From the NCBI GenBank assembly GCA_026075535.2, contig AP026545.1, positions 992,001-1,056,000 of the forward strand: DNA of 64,000 bases. The letters run 5' to 3'. This stretch comes from Tricholoma matsutake (lineage: Eukaryota > Basidiomycota > Agaricomycetes > Agaricales > Tricholomataceae). The notes under the pieces are model-generated. The model did no database searches, was not told the DNA's origin, and was given only the letters and a program-made list of their open reading frames with translations. Below are positions 1-11,992 of the stretch, piece by piece (position 1 is the first letter of the stretch; every line of letters begins with the position of its first letter). Both the position numbers and the translations under genes were made by a program.

Positions 1-990
1 AAATTATGGCCTTTCTATCTGAGGTACTGGGGAATGAGCAGAATGACTCAGATGGAGTGGATGCCACAACCCCATTTGGGGGAATGAACATTATTCTGCT
101 GGGAGATTTTCACCAGTTCCCCCCTGTTGGAAACAGCACAGGGGCACTCTACCACTCAACACAAATCTCAATGGCAGCAAGTGGGCCAGCAGCTTTTTGA
201 GCATTTCAACATAGTAGTTGACCTCTGGGAGCAAATCCAGGTTCAGGACGCTCAATAGGTAGAACTGTTGGTGAGGCAACGAGACGGGGAGTGTACTGAG
301 GAAGACGTGAAAGAGGTGTATTGACAAACAAAAGTTGTGAGGTGCCTGATTTCACCAAATTGCCATGGTCAGAAGCAGTGTTAGTAACCCCATGTCACTC
401 TGTGTGGACAAGGTGGAACAGTGCAGCATTGCATTGCCATTGTGTCAACTTTGGTAGAGCACTGTTTGTTGTGCCTGCAGTGGACACCACAGGTCACGAG
501 CGCTCAAAACTGAGCCTTGAAGCAAGGGTAATTGTTGCAGGCACCAAACCCAAGGATACCAAAAAGTTAGAACAGACCATAGAACTGGCAGTTGGCATGA
601 ACACGATGGTGATGGTCAATATTGCAACAGAGGCAGACCTCATGAATGGCACACATGGTGAGATCATAGACATTGTTCTGGACCCTCGAGAGAATGTCAG
701 CCAGAATGACACTGAACTTGAAGGGAGAGTGCATCTATAGTACCCACCAGCCATTATCATCTTCTGACCAGCCAAAAGCAGCTTCCCAGCATTCCCTGGT
801 TTAGAAGAGGGGCTCATACTGATTTTCCCAACAGAGAGGAATTTTACAGTAGAGGACCTGCAAGGCAAGAAGTTTAGGGTGACCAGGAGACAAATGGCGT
901 TAACTGGAGGATACGTGTTCACTGATTATAAAGTGCAAGGTCAGACATTGGAGTGTGTGATAGTTGATTTAGCGAAGCCACCTACAGAAA
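1..990 (+). pseudogene. Pif1-like (Helitron-type) helicase, decayed C-terminal half
   Basis: The plus strand encodes pieces of a Pif1/RecD-type DNA helicase of the kind carried by fungal Helitrons. Seen: GDFHQFPPV near 105-125 (Walker B region), WNEAVLV-like WSEAVLVTPCHSVWTRWN near 365-420, an IELAVGMNTMVMVN block near 580-620 followed by NGTHGEI, and GGYVFTDYKVQGQTLECVIVD near 905-970 (motifs V/VI). Most pieces share one frame, broken by a frameshift between about 200 and 320 and by C-to-T type stops (TAG at 738, TGA near 768). The N-terminal Walker A part lies off the left edge and the last helicase residues (ALSR-type motif) are missing at about 990. Helitron termini are not visible, so membership in a Helitron is inferred. 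Confidence 0.8.
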
Positions 991-1024
991 ACATCACACC
1001 ACTGGGTGCAAGGCACAATACTGC

Positions 1025-1237
1025 CTGAGAAGTACTGTGAAAGTATCCTGACAGTATTCTTAATATTGTCAACATACTTCACCAGAAGCATTTTGACAGT
1101 ATTGTACTATATTTTGATAGTACTGAAGGTACTGAAGTAGTATTCTAGATTGGTATCCATACTGGGAAAATATCCCTTGGTGAGTATGGTGGCAGTATTA
1201 GGAGTACTTCCAGAATACTGACATCATACCTTCTCAG
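1025..1237. repeat. MITE-like inverted-repeat segment between helicase and gypsy-1
   Basis: The segment starts with CTGAGAAG and ends with CTTCTCAG, its reverse complement, and the interior is dense in AGTAC/AGTATT words on both strands (imperfect inverted symmetry). Length is about 213 bp. No clear target-site duplication was found, so it may be a small non-autonomous element or simply an AT-rich junction. It separates the helicase remnant from the truncated 5' end of gypsy-1. Confidence 0.35.
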
Positions 1238-1251
1238 AAGTATCTTGCTGT

Positions 1252-2127
1252 GCAGCCAGTGCACCTTTTGGAGCATACGCCAATCCAAAGAAACTTAGAG
1301 ACTTCTTAGTCTCCTGCAATCTTCATTTCCATGACCGTCCACACGTATTTTCCTCTGATGAGAAAAAGATCATATTCATCCTTTCTTATCTTAAGGGATC
1401 AGCTCTCAGTTGGTTTGAGCCTGGTCTGAATGACCTGACAGATTCCGCACACTGGATGTGGGACTACAAAGCTTTCCTCGCCGAGCTGGAAAGTAACTTC
1501 GGTCCGCACGACCTGGTCGGAGACATGGAAAAAGCTCTCTCTGACTTAGCAATGAAGAAAGGTGGTCGTATCACGAAATATAATGTTGACTTCTGGGAAT
1601 TAGCTTCTAGGGTCAACTGGAATGAAGCAGCCCTTCGTGACCGCTATTTCCACGGTCTTCTGCTCCGGCTTCACATAGAAGTGCTCCGGGGTGGTAAACC
1701 CAATACTCTCGCAGAACTATGCTTGAAAGCGCAGGACAGTGATGACATCTACTGGATGCAAGAAGACGAATCCCATTTCGAAACAAAGAATTCCAGTAAC
1801 ATCACTAACTCTAGTTGGAAGGACTCTTCCAAAAGCCCTTCCCCATCGACAAACCAAGCATCTTCAAACTCCACCCACAGTAACACCTCCAACCAGCAGT
1901 CTTCTGCGACAAAGAACACTTCCCGGGACAAGCCCAAGCCGACCATCTCTGATAAGTTGGGGAAGAACAGCAAGCTTCCTGGGGAGGAACGAGAATGTCG
2001 CATGAGAGAACGACTTTGTCTCTACTGCGGTGAGGAAGGGCACGTAGCAGGAAACTGCCCGAAATTCAAAGCCGCAAAAGCCCATGCATCCACTGTCGTT
2101 CCCAAGACTATGGACTCAGAAAAATAG
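1252..2127 (+). pseudogene. gag: Gypsy-1 gag, N-terminally truncated
   Basis: An open frame runs from the left breakpoint to the stop at 2125-2127. It contains the capsid-type core (KLRDFLVSCNLHF, then LKGSALSWF and WELASRVNW), a Ser/Thr/Asn-rich linker, and one CCHC zinc knuckle, CLYCGEEGHVAGNC, near 2018-2060. The protein would package element RNA in cytoplasmic particles. The next ORF (pol) is in the -1 frame and overlaps the gag end, suggesting -1 frameshifting for Gag-Pol. The start codon is lost, so the length cannot be compared with intact family members. Confidence 0.85.
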
Positions 2128-2129
2128 TC

Positions 2130-5100
2130 CACAACCCTCAGGATACAGCCATTGGGGCTGGGGGTTGCATTGACCTTACTCACTTGGCTGCCTACATTCA
2201 TCTCAACGCGTCCACTCTTTCCGACCCTGACTCCCTAACCATTCTTTTAACCTTTCCTGACTCTTCTGCCCCTTTCCGAACCCTTATCAACTCTGGCTCC
2301 TCCCACTGCTTCCTTGACTCCTCTTTCATGTTGAATAACCAACTCAGGATGGAATCCATTAAGCTGATCGGTTTACGACTCTTTGATGGAACTTGCAACT
2401 CCACCATAACTCAGATCGTCAAACTTCCAGTCACCTTCCCTGCCAGTGAAGTATTCAATTTGTCATTTTATGTAACCTCACTCAACTCTTCCTGTTCCGC
2501 CGTACTCAGTCATAACTGGCTGAAGCAACACAATCCATTGATTGACTGGTCTTCAAGCCAACTCGCTTTCCACTCTGCAGATCATAGAGGTCCAGCACCC
2601 CTGACGTCACCTTTGTCCCCAAATCTTCCGGTAGAAATCCTCGACTCTTCTGCACTTTCCAAACCCCCCATTCCTCCTAAGTTTACACCTCCTGACATCT
2701 CCTTCATCAATGCTGCCACTTATGCGCATGCTAGCAAACTTCCTGGGGCAATAGCTTTCCAGATGACCTTCGCTCCAGAAGGGTTATCCACCCATTCTGC
2801 TAACTCCTCCAACCTCTCTGATATTCTGCCCGAGTATCACGAATTCACTGATGTCTTTAATAAGACTAAAGTGGATACCCTTCCTCCGCATCAGTCTTAC
2901 AACCTCAAGATAGAGACAGAAGATAATACTCCTCCGCCTCCGGGCCAAATGTATTCTCTCTCCCCCTCTGAATTAGAAGCCTTACGAGTCTTTATTGATG
3001 AAAACATCTGCTCAGGCTTCATCTGCCCATCCAAGTCCCTGCATGGCGCTCCGATTCTCTTTGTCAAGAAGAAGGATGGTAGTCTCCAACTTTGTGTTGA
3101 CTACTGAGGACTTAACTGTCTTACAAAGAAAGACCACTACCCACTTCCTCTCATTTCCAACCTACTTGACTCTCCCTGCAAAGCCCGCTTATTCACCAAA
3201 ATAGACTTGTGGCATGCTTATCACCTAGTCCACATCGCTGATGGTGATGAGTGGAAAACTACTTTCCGCAGCTGCTACAGATCCTTCGAGTGGTTGGTGG
3301 TCCCCTTTGGGCTCACGAATGCACCCGCAGCTTTCCAGCAGTTTATGAACGACATCTTCAGCGACATGCTGGATGTTTGCATCATCGTATACCTCGACGA
3401 CATCCTAATCAACAAGTCCCAGCATGGGGCTCACATCAAAGAAGTCCTCCGCTGTCTCCGGAAAAATAGACTTTACGCCTCTCCACAGAAATGTGAGTTC
3501 CACAAAGACACCGTCAAATATTTGGGTTTCATCCTTTCACCGGATGGACTGCGGATGTCCGAGGATAAAGTCAAAACCATGCTTGACTGGCCTGAGCCTA
3601 GGAAAGTTAAGGATATTCAATCCTTCTTAGGCTTTTGCAACTTTTACCACCGCTTCATTAACGGCTATTCAGACATTGTCATCCCACTCACCTGCTTGAT
3701 GCGGAAATCTGCACCATGGGACTTCAACAAGAAGTACCGGGACACTTTTGAAAAGCTCAAACAAGAATTCACCCACACCCCCATCTTAATACAATGGGTA
3801 CCTGACTCACAGATGGTACTCGAAACCGACGCTTCCGACTACACCCTAGTGGCTATCCTTTCGGTTTACACTGCAGATGGAGAAATCCATCCGGTAGCTT
3901 TTCATTCCCGCTCCTTCAATCCCGCTGAACTAAATTATGACACACATGATAAGGAACTCTTGGCCATTTTCGAAGCCTTCAAACACTGGCAGCAGTACTT
4001 CAAGGGTTCCACAAACCCAGTTGATGTGGTCACAGACCACAAAAATCTTGAGTACTTCAGCACTACCAAGTTGCTCACCCACTGCCAGGCCCGTTGGTCT
4101 GAGTACCTTTCCCAATTCAATCTCGTCATCCGCTTCCACCCCAGAAAACTAGGGGCCAAGCCAGATGCGCTCACTAGACATTGGGATGTCTACCGTAAAG
4201 GGGGAAATAGCAACTTCGCCTCTGTAAACCCAACCAACTTCCGACCTGTATTCACACAGGAACAGCTCACCTCTTCCCTCCATGCCACCTATTTCACCAC
4301 ACCCATTCTTCGACAAGCAGTAATCATGGATGTTGAGAAACTTCACCACGACATCTGCACCTCCCTACCCCTTGACCTCTTTTCATCTGCACATCTTCCG
4401 ACACCTACCGACCCCAACTGGACCATAGACGAGGCAGGTCTTCTCTGCCACTTTGACCAGATTTATGTTCTGGACGTTGCGGATCTTCACCTCAAGGTCC
4501 TTCAGTACAAACACAATCACATCCTCTCTGGCCACTTCGGACAAAACAAAACCCAGCAGCTTGTCCGCCGGGAATATGTCTGGCCAAACCTCCGCACCTT
4601 TGTGCAGGAATTCTGCAAATCCTGTACCACTTGCAAACGATCCAAATCACCTCGACACAAGCCCTACGGGTTCCTAAAGCAACGTCCGGTTCTGGAATGA
4701 CCTTGGAACTCCATCTCCATGGACTTCATTGAACAACTACCTGACTCCGATGGTCACACCGCTATCCTGGTCATCATTGACCACCTCACCAAGCAAGGCA
4801 TCTTCATCCCAACTGTCAATGAAATTACAGCCCAAGAACTAGCCAACCTGTTCGTCCTCCACGTCTTCTCCAAGCATGGCATTCCATTGCACGTCACTTG
4901 CGACCGGGGATCCAAGTTTGTCTCCCATTTCTTCTGCTCCCTCGGAAAAGCGCTCGACATGTGGATCCACTTCACTTCCGGTTATCACCTGCAAGGTGAT
5001 GGTCAGACAGAACGACTAAATCAGACCTTGGAGCAGTACCTCCGGATCTTCTGCAACTATCAGCAGGACGATTGGTCTCACCTCTTGCCCTTGGGTGAAT

Positions 5101-5795
5101 TTGCCTACAACAATGCTCCTTCTGCCTCTACAGGTGTATCCCCCTTCTTTGCCAACAAAGGCTATCACCCAAACATTTCCGTCTTTCCAGAATGCGACTT
5201 AGCTTCACAGCGCACCCGCGAGTTCGTTGTCGACTTAGACGACCTTCATCAGGAGCTTCGGAAACAGCTTGCGGCCGCTCAAGAGCATTATCAAGGCCCT
5301 GCGGACAAACATCAGGCACCCACACCTGACTTCAACATTGGTGACTCTGCCTATGCCACTGCGGAAAATATCCGCACCACTCGTCCTTCCAAGAAACTTT
5401 CCGAAAAGCACCATGGCCCCTTTGAAATCATTGCCCGCCCGGGCACTCACTCAGTCACCCTGCAGCTCCCGGATCACATGTGGGCCATTCACCCTGTTTT
5501 CCATGTCTCTCAACTTGAGAAACACTCCCCAAACACAATTCCAAATCAAGTACAACCTCCACCTCCTCCGATCACCATTGACGACGAGCTTGAATATGAG
5601 ATTGCCAAAGTCCTCGACTCCAAAGTTGACAACCGACGTCGCTGCAAGATTCTCTACCTCGTCTGATGGGAAGGTTACAAGGGAACTGATGAAGAGACCT
5701 CCTGGCTACCTGTTATGGAACTTGACCACGCCCAAGAACTCCTTGCAGATTTTCACACCCGCTACCTGCAGAAACCTGGACCATTACCCGCTTAA
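2130..5795 (+). pseudogene. pol: Gypsy-1 pol: protease, RT, RNase H, integrase, chromodomain
   Basis: One frame spans the whole polyprotein and is cut by only three stops, all TGA where relatives have arginine: 3105 (DY*GLN in RT), 4698 (before the integrase core) and 5664 (YLV*WEGY in the chromodomain). RT has YLDD at 3390-3401; RNase H has TDASDY and DKELLAI; integrase has the HHCC zinc part (CKSCTTCK) and DDE-type motifs near MDFIEQLPD, CDRGSKF and GQTERLNQTLEQY. The C-terminal chromodomain (from about 5585) places it in chromoviruses. The protease active-site triad reads N-S-G (AAC at 2289) instead of D-S-G, which would abolish catalysis. Confidence 0.93.
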
Positions 5796-5884
5796 AGACT
5801 ATTCACGTTACTTATTCACTCGGTTTGTACTCAGAAACAAATTTCATTAAAAAAAAAAAAAAAATTATGGATCCGACCAGATCC

Positions 5885-6873
5885 CTACACTACCTCCACT
5901 TCTCCCTCTCTGTCTTTGTCACCCTCTCCCCCAACCTCGCCCTCTTCTCCACCCTCGTCCTTCTCTCCACCCTCCTCATCTCCACTCTCGCTCTCCTCCT
6001 CATCATCCGCCCGCCTTTTCTCCAGATATCTCTGGAAGGCCTCCCAGTCATCTCCAGATTTTCGGATCCCACGTCTTTCCTGCCGGGACTCTCACACCGC
6101 CCGCTCCACCTCTTCATCACCCTTGTCGCTCTCCTCACTGGCACTCTCTTCCTCCACCCACTCGGGGTCCAAAGCATCCCAGATCTCCCCCATCGACTTC
6201 CGCACCATGTTGGCCACCTCAGCAAACCCCTTCCTTATCAACTTCATCATCTGTTGCATTACTTCTGGGTTTTCCCCGGTCGCCCCCGTCGTTCCCACTG
6301 TTTTTGCTGCAGGGGCAGGAAGCCCCTCCCACACTACCTCCTTGCACTTATGTTTGACATGCATGCAGTTGTCACACATGCGTCCCTTCACACCCATCTT
6401 GAAACACGAGACCTTTTGATATTTGCATCTAGGCCACTTGTCAGTAAGAGAACACTGAGAAGGAAAGCAATTATGCACCTTTTGCAGGGCAATGCGGCCT
6501 GCACCCACACTGGACTCTCCGACTCCTCCGACCCCACTTGCGCCTTCAACTTGGCGACTTTCTTTTTCTTGGGGGACTTGCTCCCCTCGGCCTCATCCTC
6601 CAAACCTGCAGCCATAGCCGCCTGCTTCTTCTCTGCTTGTCTTGCGGCCGATGCCTCCTTTTTCTGCACCTCTGCCTGATGCGCCTCCTCAGCCTTTGCA
6701 GCCTCCTCTGCTGCCTTCTGTGCCTCCTGCACCTGGTGTTCCTCCTCCCTCACCGCTTCCTCCAGCTCTTTCATCTCCCGTTCCATCTGCTCCTTCATCG
6801 CCTGCTCCCTCTGTTCATGTTGAGCCCTCATCATGGCCAATTTGATCTGTGCGGATACTGCTGGAGGGGACAT
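5885..6873 (-). pseudogene. Antisense coiled-coil / zinc-cluster ORF inside gypsy-1
   Basis: This minus-strand ORF lies between the pol stop and the polypurine tract of gypsy-1 and converges on pol. It starts at ATG 6873 (MSPPAVSAQIKLAMM), then has a long Glu/Ala/Lys coiled coil, a Lys-rich basic patch (SPKKKKVAKLK), a Cys-rich cluster ending in CDNCMHVKHKCK near 6335-6370, an amphipathic helix and a Glu/Asp-rich tail to a stop at 5885. The sequence shifts frame near 6480, and a TGA near 6090 interrupts the tail where Arg is expected. The Cys pattern resembles fungal zinc-cluster DNA-binding domains. Proteins of this layout are common in mushroom genomes, but their function is not known to me. 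Confidence 0.7.
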
Positions 6874-6997
6874 AACTGATAGTTGATGGGGGAAGGAAAG
6901 AGCATGAAAATTTTTTCAACCAATTACCGCATTTGGAAAATTCAACCAACTTCCTCATTTGGACTCAAACCCTCATGTGCCTCGTAGGCTCAGCACT

Positions 6998-7010
6998 AAG
7001 GGGGAAATAC
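6998..7010 (+). other. Polypurine tract of gypsy-1
   Basis: The purine run aagggggaaa lies directly upstream of the 3' LTR start (TGTCAAG at 7011) and is the expected plus-strand primer. Confidence 0.6.
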
Positions 7011-7708
7011 TGTCAAGAACTGTTCCTTGCCCGATTGGAACCCACATCCATCTGACTCTTTCCCACACATCGAACATGACTTTTGCCTACGCCTCCCAAT
7101 TTCGTTCCTGGCCGCCTTGCACTGCCCACACTGCTGTGCACCAGGCCGCCTTGTACAGCATCCATGGCTGCCGTCCCTATTGCAAATTCGACTACAGATT
7201 CCTGTGCAGCTCCCGCTAGATAATTTATCTATGCAGTCGAGACACTGCCGCAGTCTTCGTTCCTGTTCCGCATTATTCTGGACTACAGTATTTAAGCTTA
7301 GTTAGTTTTGCCTTGTATTCCTCAGTTTGTATATAGACATAGACTCAACTTTAATCTGCCAATCAAAAACCTCCTTCTACTCCAAACCCCAGTTCTCTAA
7401 GAGTCTGAACTCTGTTTGACTCAACCTCCAGTCTCCCTCTGAAGTTCTAACCTCATCTGAACTTAACATAAGACCCTCCGTACTCCTTTCTGCATTTACC
7501 TGCACTTTCCCATCCCTACCTCCAAACCTCCAACTTGAAATTAGGACACCAGATGAGGTGAAGGGCGCAGCTTCTTACAAGCTGAAGCCAAGTCCTTTCT
7601 GTTCCCCCCCCCCCCCGCCGAATCCACAATGACCCAACAACCTTCCATAAATAACACCTGCAGTGTCCGATCAGATTCCAATGAACCCTCTAGGATCAGT
7701 TCTTAACA
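7011..7708 (+). repeat. 3' LTR of gypsy-1
   Basis: The 698-bp segment begins TGTCAAGAACTG and ends CAGTTCTTAACA, an inverted terminal repeat with one mismatch. It follows a polypurine tract. Its right edge falls exactly where the coding homology of gypsy-5 resumes. No matching 5' LTR is present in the window. A 12-C run lies near 7604-7616. Confidence 0.8.
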
Positions 7709-9310
7709 CAGGTGCTCCATCCAGCAAGCCTGTCACTGAGATAAATCCTTTTGTGTATCAAAGTTCTCTAATGTGTGGTGATCTGTATAGACAGTGAAGC
7801 ATGATCCCAGTAAGTCAGATCTCCATTTTTTGAGTGCACGTACAATTGCAAGCATTTCTTTTTTGTGAACAGGGTATCTCATCTGAGCATCCTTAAGTGG
7901 CAATGAGTCATATGCAACAGGTCGTGCCAATTCCCAGGTTGGTCCCCAGCTGAGGACAGCTCCTGTTCAGTAATCACTGGCATCACAGGTTACAAAAATC
8001 TTGTTTTCACCAGGGATGACATGGTCAATGACAGTGAGGCAGTCTTAATCAGCAATCAATGCCTTAGTGCTGTCAAAAGTGTGCTGGTGTTCATTGGTCC
8101 ACACAGGGAAATGCTTCTCACATTCCTTGGTGGTCAGAAGAGTCAGGATACGAGTCTGATCTGCCAAGTTCAGCAGGAAAGCCACCACATAGCGCACTAG
8201 TCCCATAAATTGTTGGACTTCAGTGGCAGTCTTTGGCGTGGGCCAATTCAGTATCTTCTCTGCTTTTGATGAGCAAGCGCGTATTCCTTCCATGGAAATT
8301 TTATGTCCCAGGAAGGCAAGCTCAGTAAGGACAAAGGAAGATTTCCTGGGGTTACAGTAAAGCTTCACTGCCGTGAGTATATCCATGATCAATTTGATAT
8401 GGTGTTTGTGTTCCTCAAGGTTATCAGACCAAATTATGATGTCGTTGAGGTAGATGTGGCAGAACCTACTGATGAACTTTTGAAGAGCAATAGTTACCCA
8501 CCATTGGTGCATGGATGGTGCATTTCATAGCCCTTGAGGCATTATGGTCCATTCATATAAACCGAGCGGGGTGGTGACAGCAGTTAAGTGGATGCTCTCA
8601 GGGTCCATCTTTGTGTGGAGAAAACTATCAGTCATGTCGATTTTGCTCCATATTTTACTGTGTCCTGCATCTGACAGGATGTCATCAACCCATGGTAATG
8701 GATAGCTGTCCATCACAGTGTTGCTGTTCAACTGACGGTAATCATTAACCCAATGGGGCAACACAGTTTTGTTGGCTTTGGGTATGAGGAAGGCAGGGGA
8801 GCCATGTGTGGAAGATGAGGGCTGGATTCATCCAGTATCCAGGTGCTGTTGGATGAGGGCGCTCCAGGCCTCTTTGTATCTACAAGGGCACAAATAAGTC
8901 TGTGTTGTGATGATACGCAAGGAATCTTTCAACATAATCTTGCAATGGACATTGTCTGGCATTTCATTTACATGAGGAATTGGTCAAAAAATATCCGCAT
9001 AAGTTTCTTTTACTTTGTCATTCAGTTTGGCAAGCTTCTCCTGCACTGAGGGCTGTTCAATGTGTTCACAAATCACTGTCATGAAATTTAGCTCAGAGTT
9101 TTTTTTACACCTGGCCTCAACCAGTGGCCGAATACAGGCACAAACTGTGTGAAGTTCATGCATCAAGTGTTTATGATTTTCTACATTAATTGCAATAGTA
9201 TCTTTTAGTGTGCATTTGGGAACAGGTACAGGTATACTAGCAGGCTTCAACAGATCAAAAGAACAATTGTTGTCAATAGCTGAACCACTTCGTACATTGA
9301 TAGGTTGTCT
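7709..9310 (-). pseudogene. pol: Gypsy-5 RT and RNase H fragment
   Basis: Read on the minus strand from about 9300 downward: the pre-RT linker (FDLLKPASIPVPVP), RT core blocks (WVNDYRQLNSNT, YPLPWVDDILSD, WSKIDMTDSF, LYEWTIMPQGL), the catalytic block, thumb (FLGHKISMEGIR, WPTPKTATEVQQFMG) and RNase H (YPVHKKEMLAIVRALKKW, YTDHHTLENF). Homology stops at 7709, where gypsy-1 begins, so integrase is lost. The catalytic YxDD reads YLND near 8440-8450, an Asp to Asn change. In-frame TGAs replace Arg at several places (for example after DTG near 8830). This is the same clade as the gag at 12.6-13.7 kb and the protease at 10.4-10.9 kb. Confidence 0.87.
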
Positions 9311-10395
9311 CCTCGGCTCAAAGGCTGATACATCATTCTAATCACATTGGCTAACTCCCACAAGGTCCCAGATGCAGCATGACCCAGCCTATCGATCGCG
9401 ATATCATATCGACCGCATCGAAACATCACCAGCGACATCAATCATACCGAGAAACCACATCGCACAACCTTAGGACTAAGTAAAAAGCCCCTAAGATGAC
9501 CATCGAACATCCCTGATCAACGTTGAACAAACTGCAACCACGAACAAACATCATCAACTGTTGTCGATCATCATTGAGTGTTATTGATCAATATCGAGAG
9601 ACTGTGAGCAACATCGGGCACTGCATTTGTTATCTAAATGGTGGAATACCATGCACCAGGAAGTATTCCAACTCGTGCTCAAACCTGATGATAGTAGGTC
9701 AGCCTCGTTCCAAGTCCCTATCGTGCACAGAACCCGCTGGACAAATTATTGCAAGACTTAGTGCAGTTTATGCACAAAGGACAGTCCCCTTTTAGTTCTA
9801 TACCCTTTATTACTCTTTCATCATATATATCTTTCCTGTTCAGATTCCAGTCTCCTTTTTGGCCTTGTGCCTTAACTCATATCTTTTGCCTCATGTACTA
9901 CACATGTTTCTCATTCCATTTTAGGAAGTTTCTTTAAAACATATAAAACTCTGTAGTATCTACTTGGAAATGGAAGAAATCATCTTCACCTATCGTCTCA
10001 TATACAGTTCTAAGCATCCTATCAACCTTCTAAAACAATCTAAGTCTCTACAAGTTTTCTTGATCAACAAGAAACCTCTGCAATCATCGCATCCTCGATC
10101 CTCCTTTGATCCTCTTGTCGCTAGCACTAGTAACCAGTTCAACACTTTATAGCCATTGGCTACACCCTTTGTATACTGTCGACCTATCAAAAGGTCCTCA
10201 GAATCCGCACATCGACCATCGACAATAATCATCGTTCACCATCGATCTTGTCAATTGTCCTCAATATCAGTCAATACTTGATCAGACTGAGCCAAACACC
10301 TTTGGTTCCTATAGCACTACCTTCACAACTAGTACCAACTAGTTATCTTCCCATTGGTTGGACCATGAACATTTGGAACGACTCGCACCCTTCCT
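9310..10395. repeat. Unidentified ~1.1-kb insertion within gypsy-5
   Basis: The conserved protease-to-RT linker of gypsy-5 is interrupted here: protease homology ends near 10400 and linker homology resumes near 9300. The interval is AT-rich with many ATCGATC/GATCAAT words, TATA-like stretches (9828-9836, 9940-9950) and no convincing coding region. A solo LTR is possible, but neither TG...CA boundaries nor a target duplication could be fixed. Confidence 0.4.
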
Positions 10396-10399
10396 CTGA

Positions 10400-10969
10400 C
10401 TCAATGCAAATATCATCAGTTGCCTCATCAGCTGTTTTGGTGGTTTTCCCAGGTTGAGTATCATCAATGTTTACAGTAATATCATTGTGATGCATGAAAG
10501 GGAGTCCTAGAATGATTGGGTGGCAAAGGCTAGGGGCAATGAGAGCTCATACAGTGCATGCAGAATACAGGTTATTTCAATTGTGTAGTTTGAGTTTGAC
10601 CCATTGAGTGAGGCAAATCTGATCTGTGGGACGTGGAACATTCGTGGTGGATTCAAAAAATGCAGTGGAGACGGGGAAGGGATTGGGCAAGGGTCTTCTT
10701 TTCAGATGCAATTTAGCGACAAGCAAAGCATTGATCAGAGCTGCAGGAGAACCATGGTCAAATAGTGTGACAGTGTGAACCCAAGTGAGGTGAGAAGGGG
10801 CAAGGCTGTCTATAGAACAGAGCCAGAGGAGGTGGGGTAGAACAAAAGGAACACTTGTACTCACTGAGTCATTGGAGTCTCACGAGAAGTCACTATCACC
10901 ACCCCCCAAAATCAACGATTCGTTGGGTGGGCAGATCGATGCCATTGGGTAAGGAGACATTCCCATGAC
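10400..10969 (-). pseudogene. pol: Gypsy-5 gag end and aspartic protease
   Basis: The minus strand reads the end of gag (PYPMASICPPNESLILGGG), then the retropepsin: LFDHGSPAALI near 10760-10785 has the active site in the D-H-G form of this basidiomycete clade, followed by a diverged KLKL strand and IILGLPFMHHNDI near 10470-10500, the second conserved block. Stops near 10575 and 10867 interrupt it. Its upstream continuation lies beyond the hAT-like insert at 10970-12567; removing that insert and one 8-bp target copy restores the reading frame with the gag at 12.6-13.7 kb. Confidence 0.75.
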
Positions 10970-11718
10970 TAGTGTTTTAAGGTCCAGTTCGGTCCGGTTT
11001 TTTGACCCCCAAGAGGGCAACTGGAGACCGCAACCGGTCCGAACCATTGCCCACATTTGATGGACCACAACCAAAAGACTGGTTTTGACCAGTCATACCA
11101 CTAATTTCGTAACTAAATTCTATTATATAGTAAATAAAACTAATTACATTTACACCCTGCAAGCAGTTGCTTGCAGCGGTGGAATGTTACTAAGAGAATG
11201 AAAATAAAAGTGAATTAGAAAGAAAAAAACACACCCCACCATCTCGTGTTTGTAGCGAGGGTGGGGAGGCTACTGTTGTTGTCTTGTCCCCACCATTCGT
11301 CCTCCCCCTGGGGTGTTGTCCCTGCTAGTCATTGTCCCCGCCAGTCATTGTCCCCACCAGTTGTCACTGCCATTCGTCGTTCCTGCATTCATCGTTCCTG
11401 TGTTCATTGTTCCCACATTCGTCATTCCCACCCACTCATCATTCCTGCCCACTCATCATTCCTGCATTCATTGTCCCCTGCTGTTTGGTGTCCTTGTTGG
11501 TTGGCATTGTCATTCATTGTCAGCACCTCCATCTCCCCCTACGAGCAGTGGCTCACAGGCGGGGTGGTGGCACTGTTACGTGGCAATTGCATGTCATTGT
11601 CCAGAAATGGGACCCCTTGCGACTCTGTGAGCAGAGGCTCACAGCAGCCATATAGGGCATGGGGTACTGAGAGAGGTCAGGGTGTGGGTAGGAGATGTTA
11701 TTATCAAGTGGCAAGAAC

Positions 11719-11787
11719 CTAAAAAGAAAAAAGAATGGTTAGTTAATTAGTAGAAGTAAGAGATCAATCATAAAAATGTACCCTTAC
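11719..11787 (-). other. Predicted second intron in hAT-like element 1
   Basis: On the minus strand the 69-nt segment starts GTAAGGGTAC, has TTAACTAACC as a branch site and ends TTTTTAG before GTTCTTGCC. The adjacent exon end is again palindromic (gcccaaac and gtttgggc arms, plus-strand about 11789-11818). Confidence 0.55.
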
Positions 11788-11936
11788 AGCCCAAACAACA
11801 ATACTTGTCGTTTGGGCGCACTTTGCATGCAACACCGCATTGTCATTGGCATGGCTGCCATTGGTGTTAGCGCCATGTTGTGAGGGCATGGGGCAGGGTC
11901 AAGCAATCACATGGTGTCATTATCAAAGGTAAGAAA

Positions 11937-11992
11937 CTAAAAAGAAAAGGTTTAGTTAGTAAAAAAGAAGAAATCAACAATAAAAACCATAC
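11937..11992 (-). other. Predicted spliceosomal intron in hAT-like element 1
   Basis: On the minus strand the 56-nt segment starts GTATGG, contains TTTTTACTAACTAAACC (a consensus branch site) and ends TTTTTAG. The exon upstream ends in a GC-rich hairpin (plus-strand 11993-12032, arms ctgggacccaaatgac and gtcatcgtttgggcccac) that touches the 5' splice site. Confidence 0.55.

Larger units (their letters stand above)
1252..7708 (+). mobile_element. Gypsy-1: 5'-truncated Ty3/gypsy chromovirus with antisense ORF
   Basis: Order along the plus strand is gag, pol (protease, RT, RNase H, integrase, chromodomain), an antisense ORF, polypurine tract and 3' LTR. The 5' LTR, primer site and gag N-terminus are absent; the element begins abruptly inside gag after the inverted-repeat segment. 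On the right it abuts the RNase H region of the minus-strand element gypsy-5, which its 3' LTR interrupts. The coding part has no frameshift in pol and only three in-frame stops, so it is a fairly recent but dead copy. Confidence 0.88.

Noticed and set aside
5848..5866. Poly-A tail of a LINE or processed gene
   Set aside because: The A-run lies between gypsy-1 pol and the antisense ORF, well inside an LTR element; there is no non-LTR RT and no flanking duplication.
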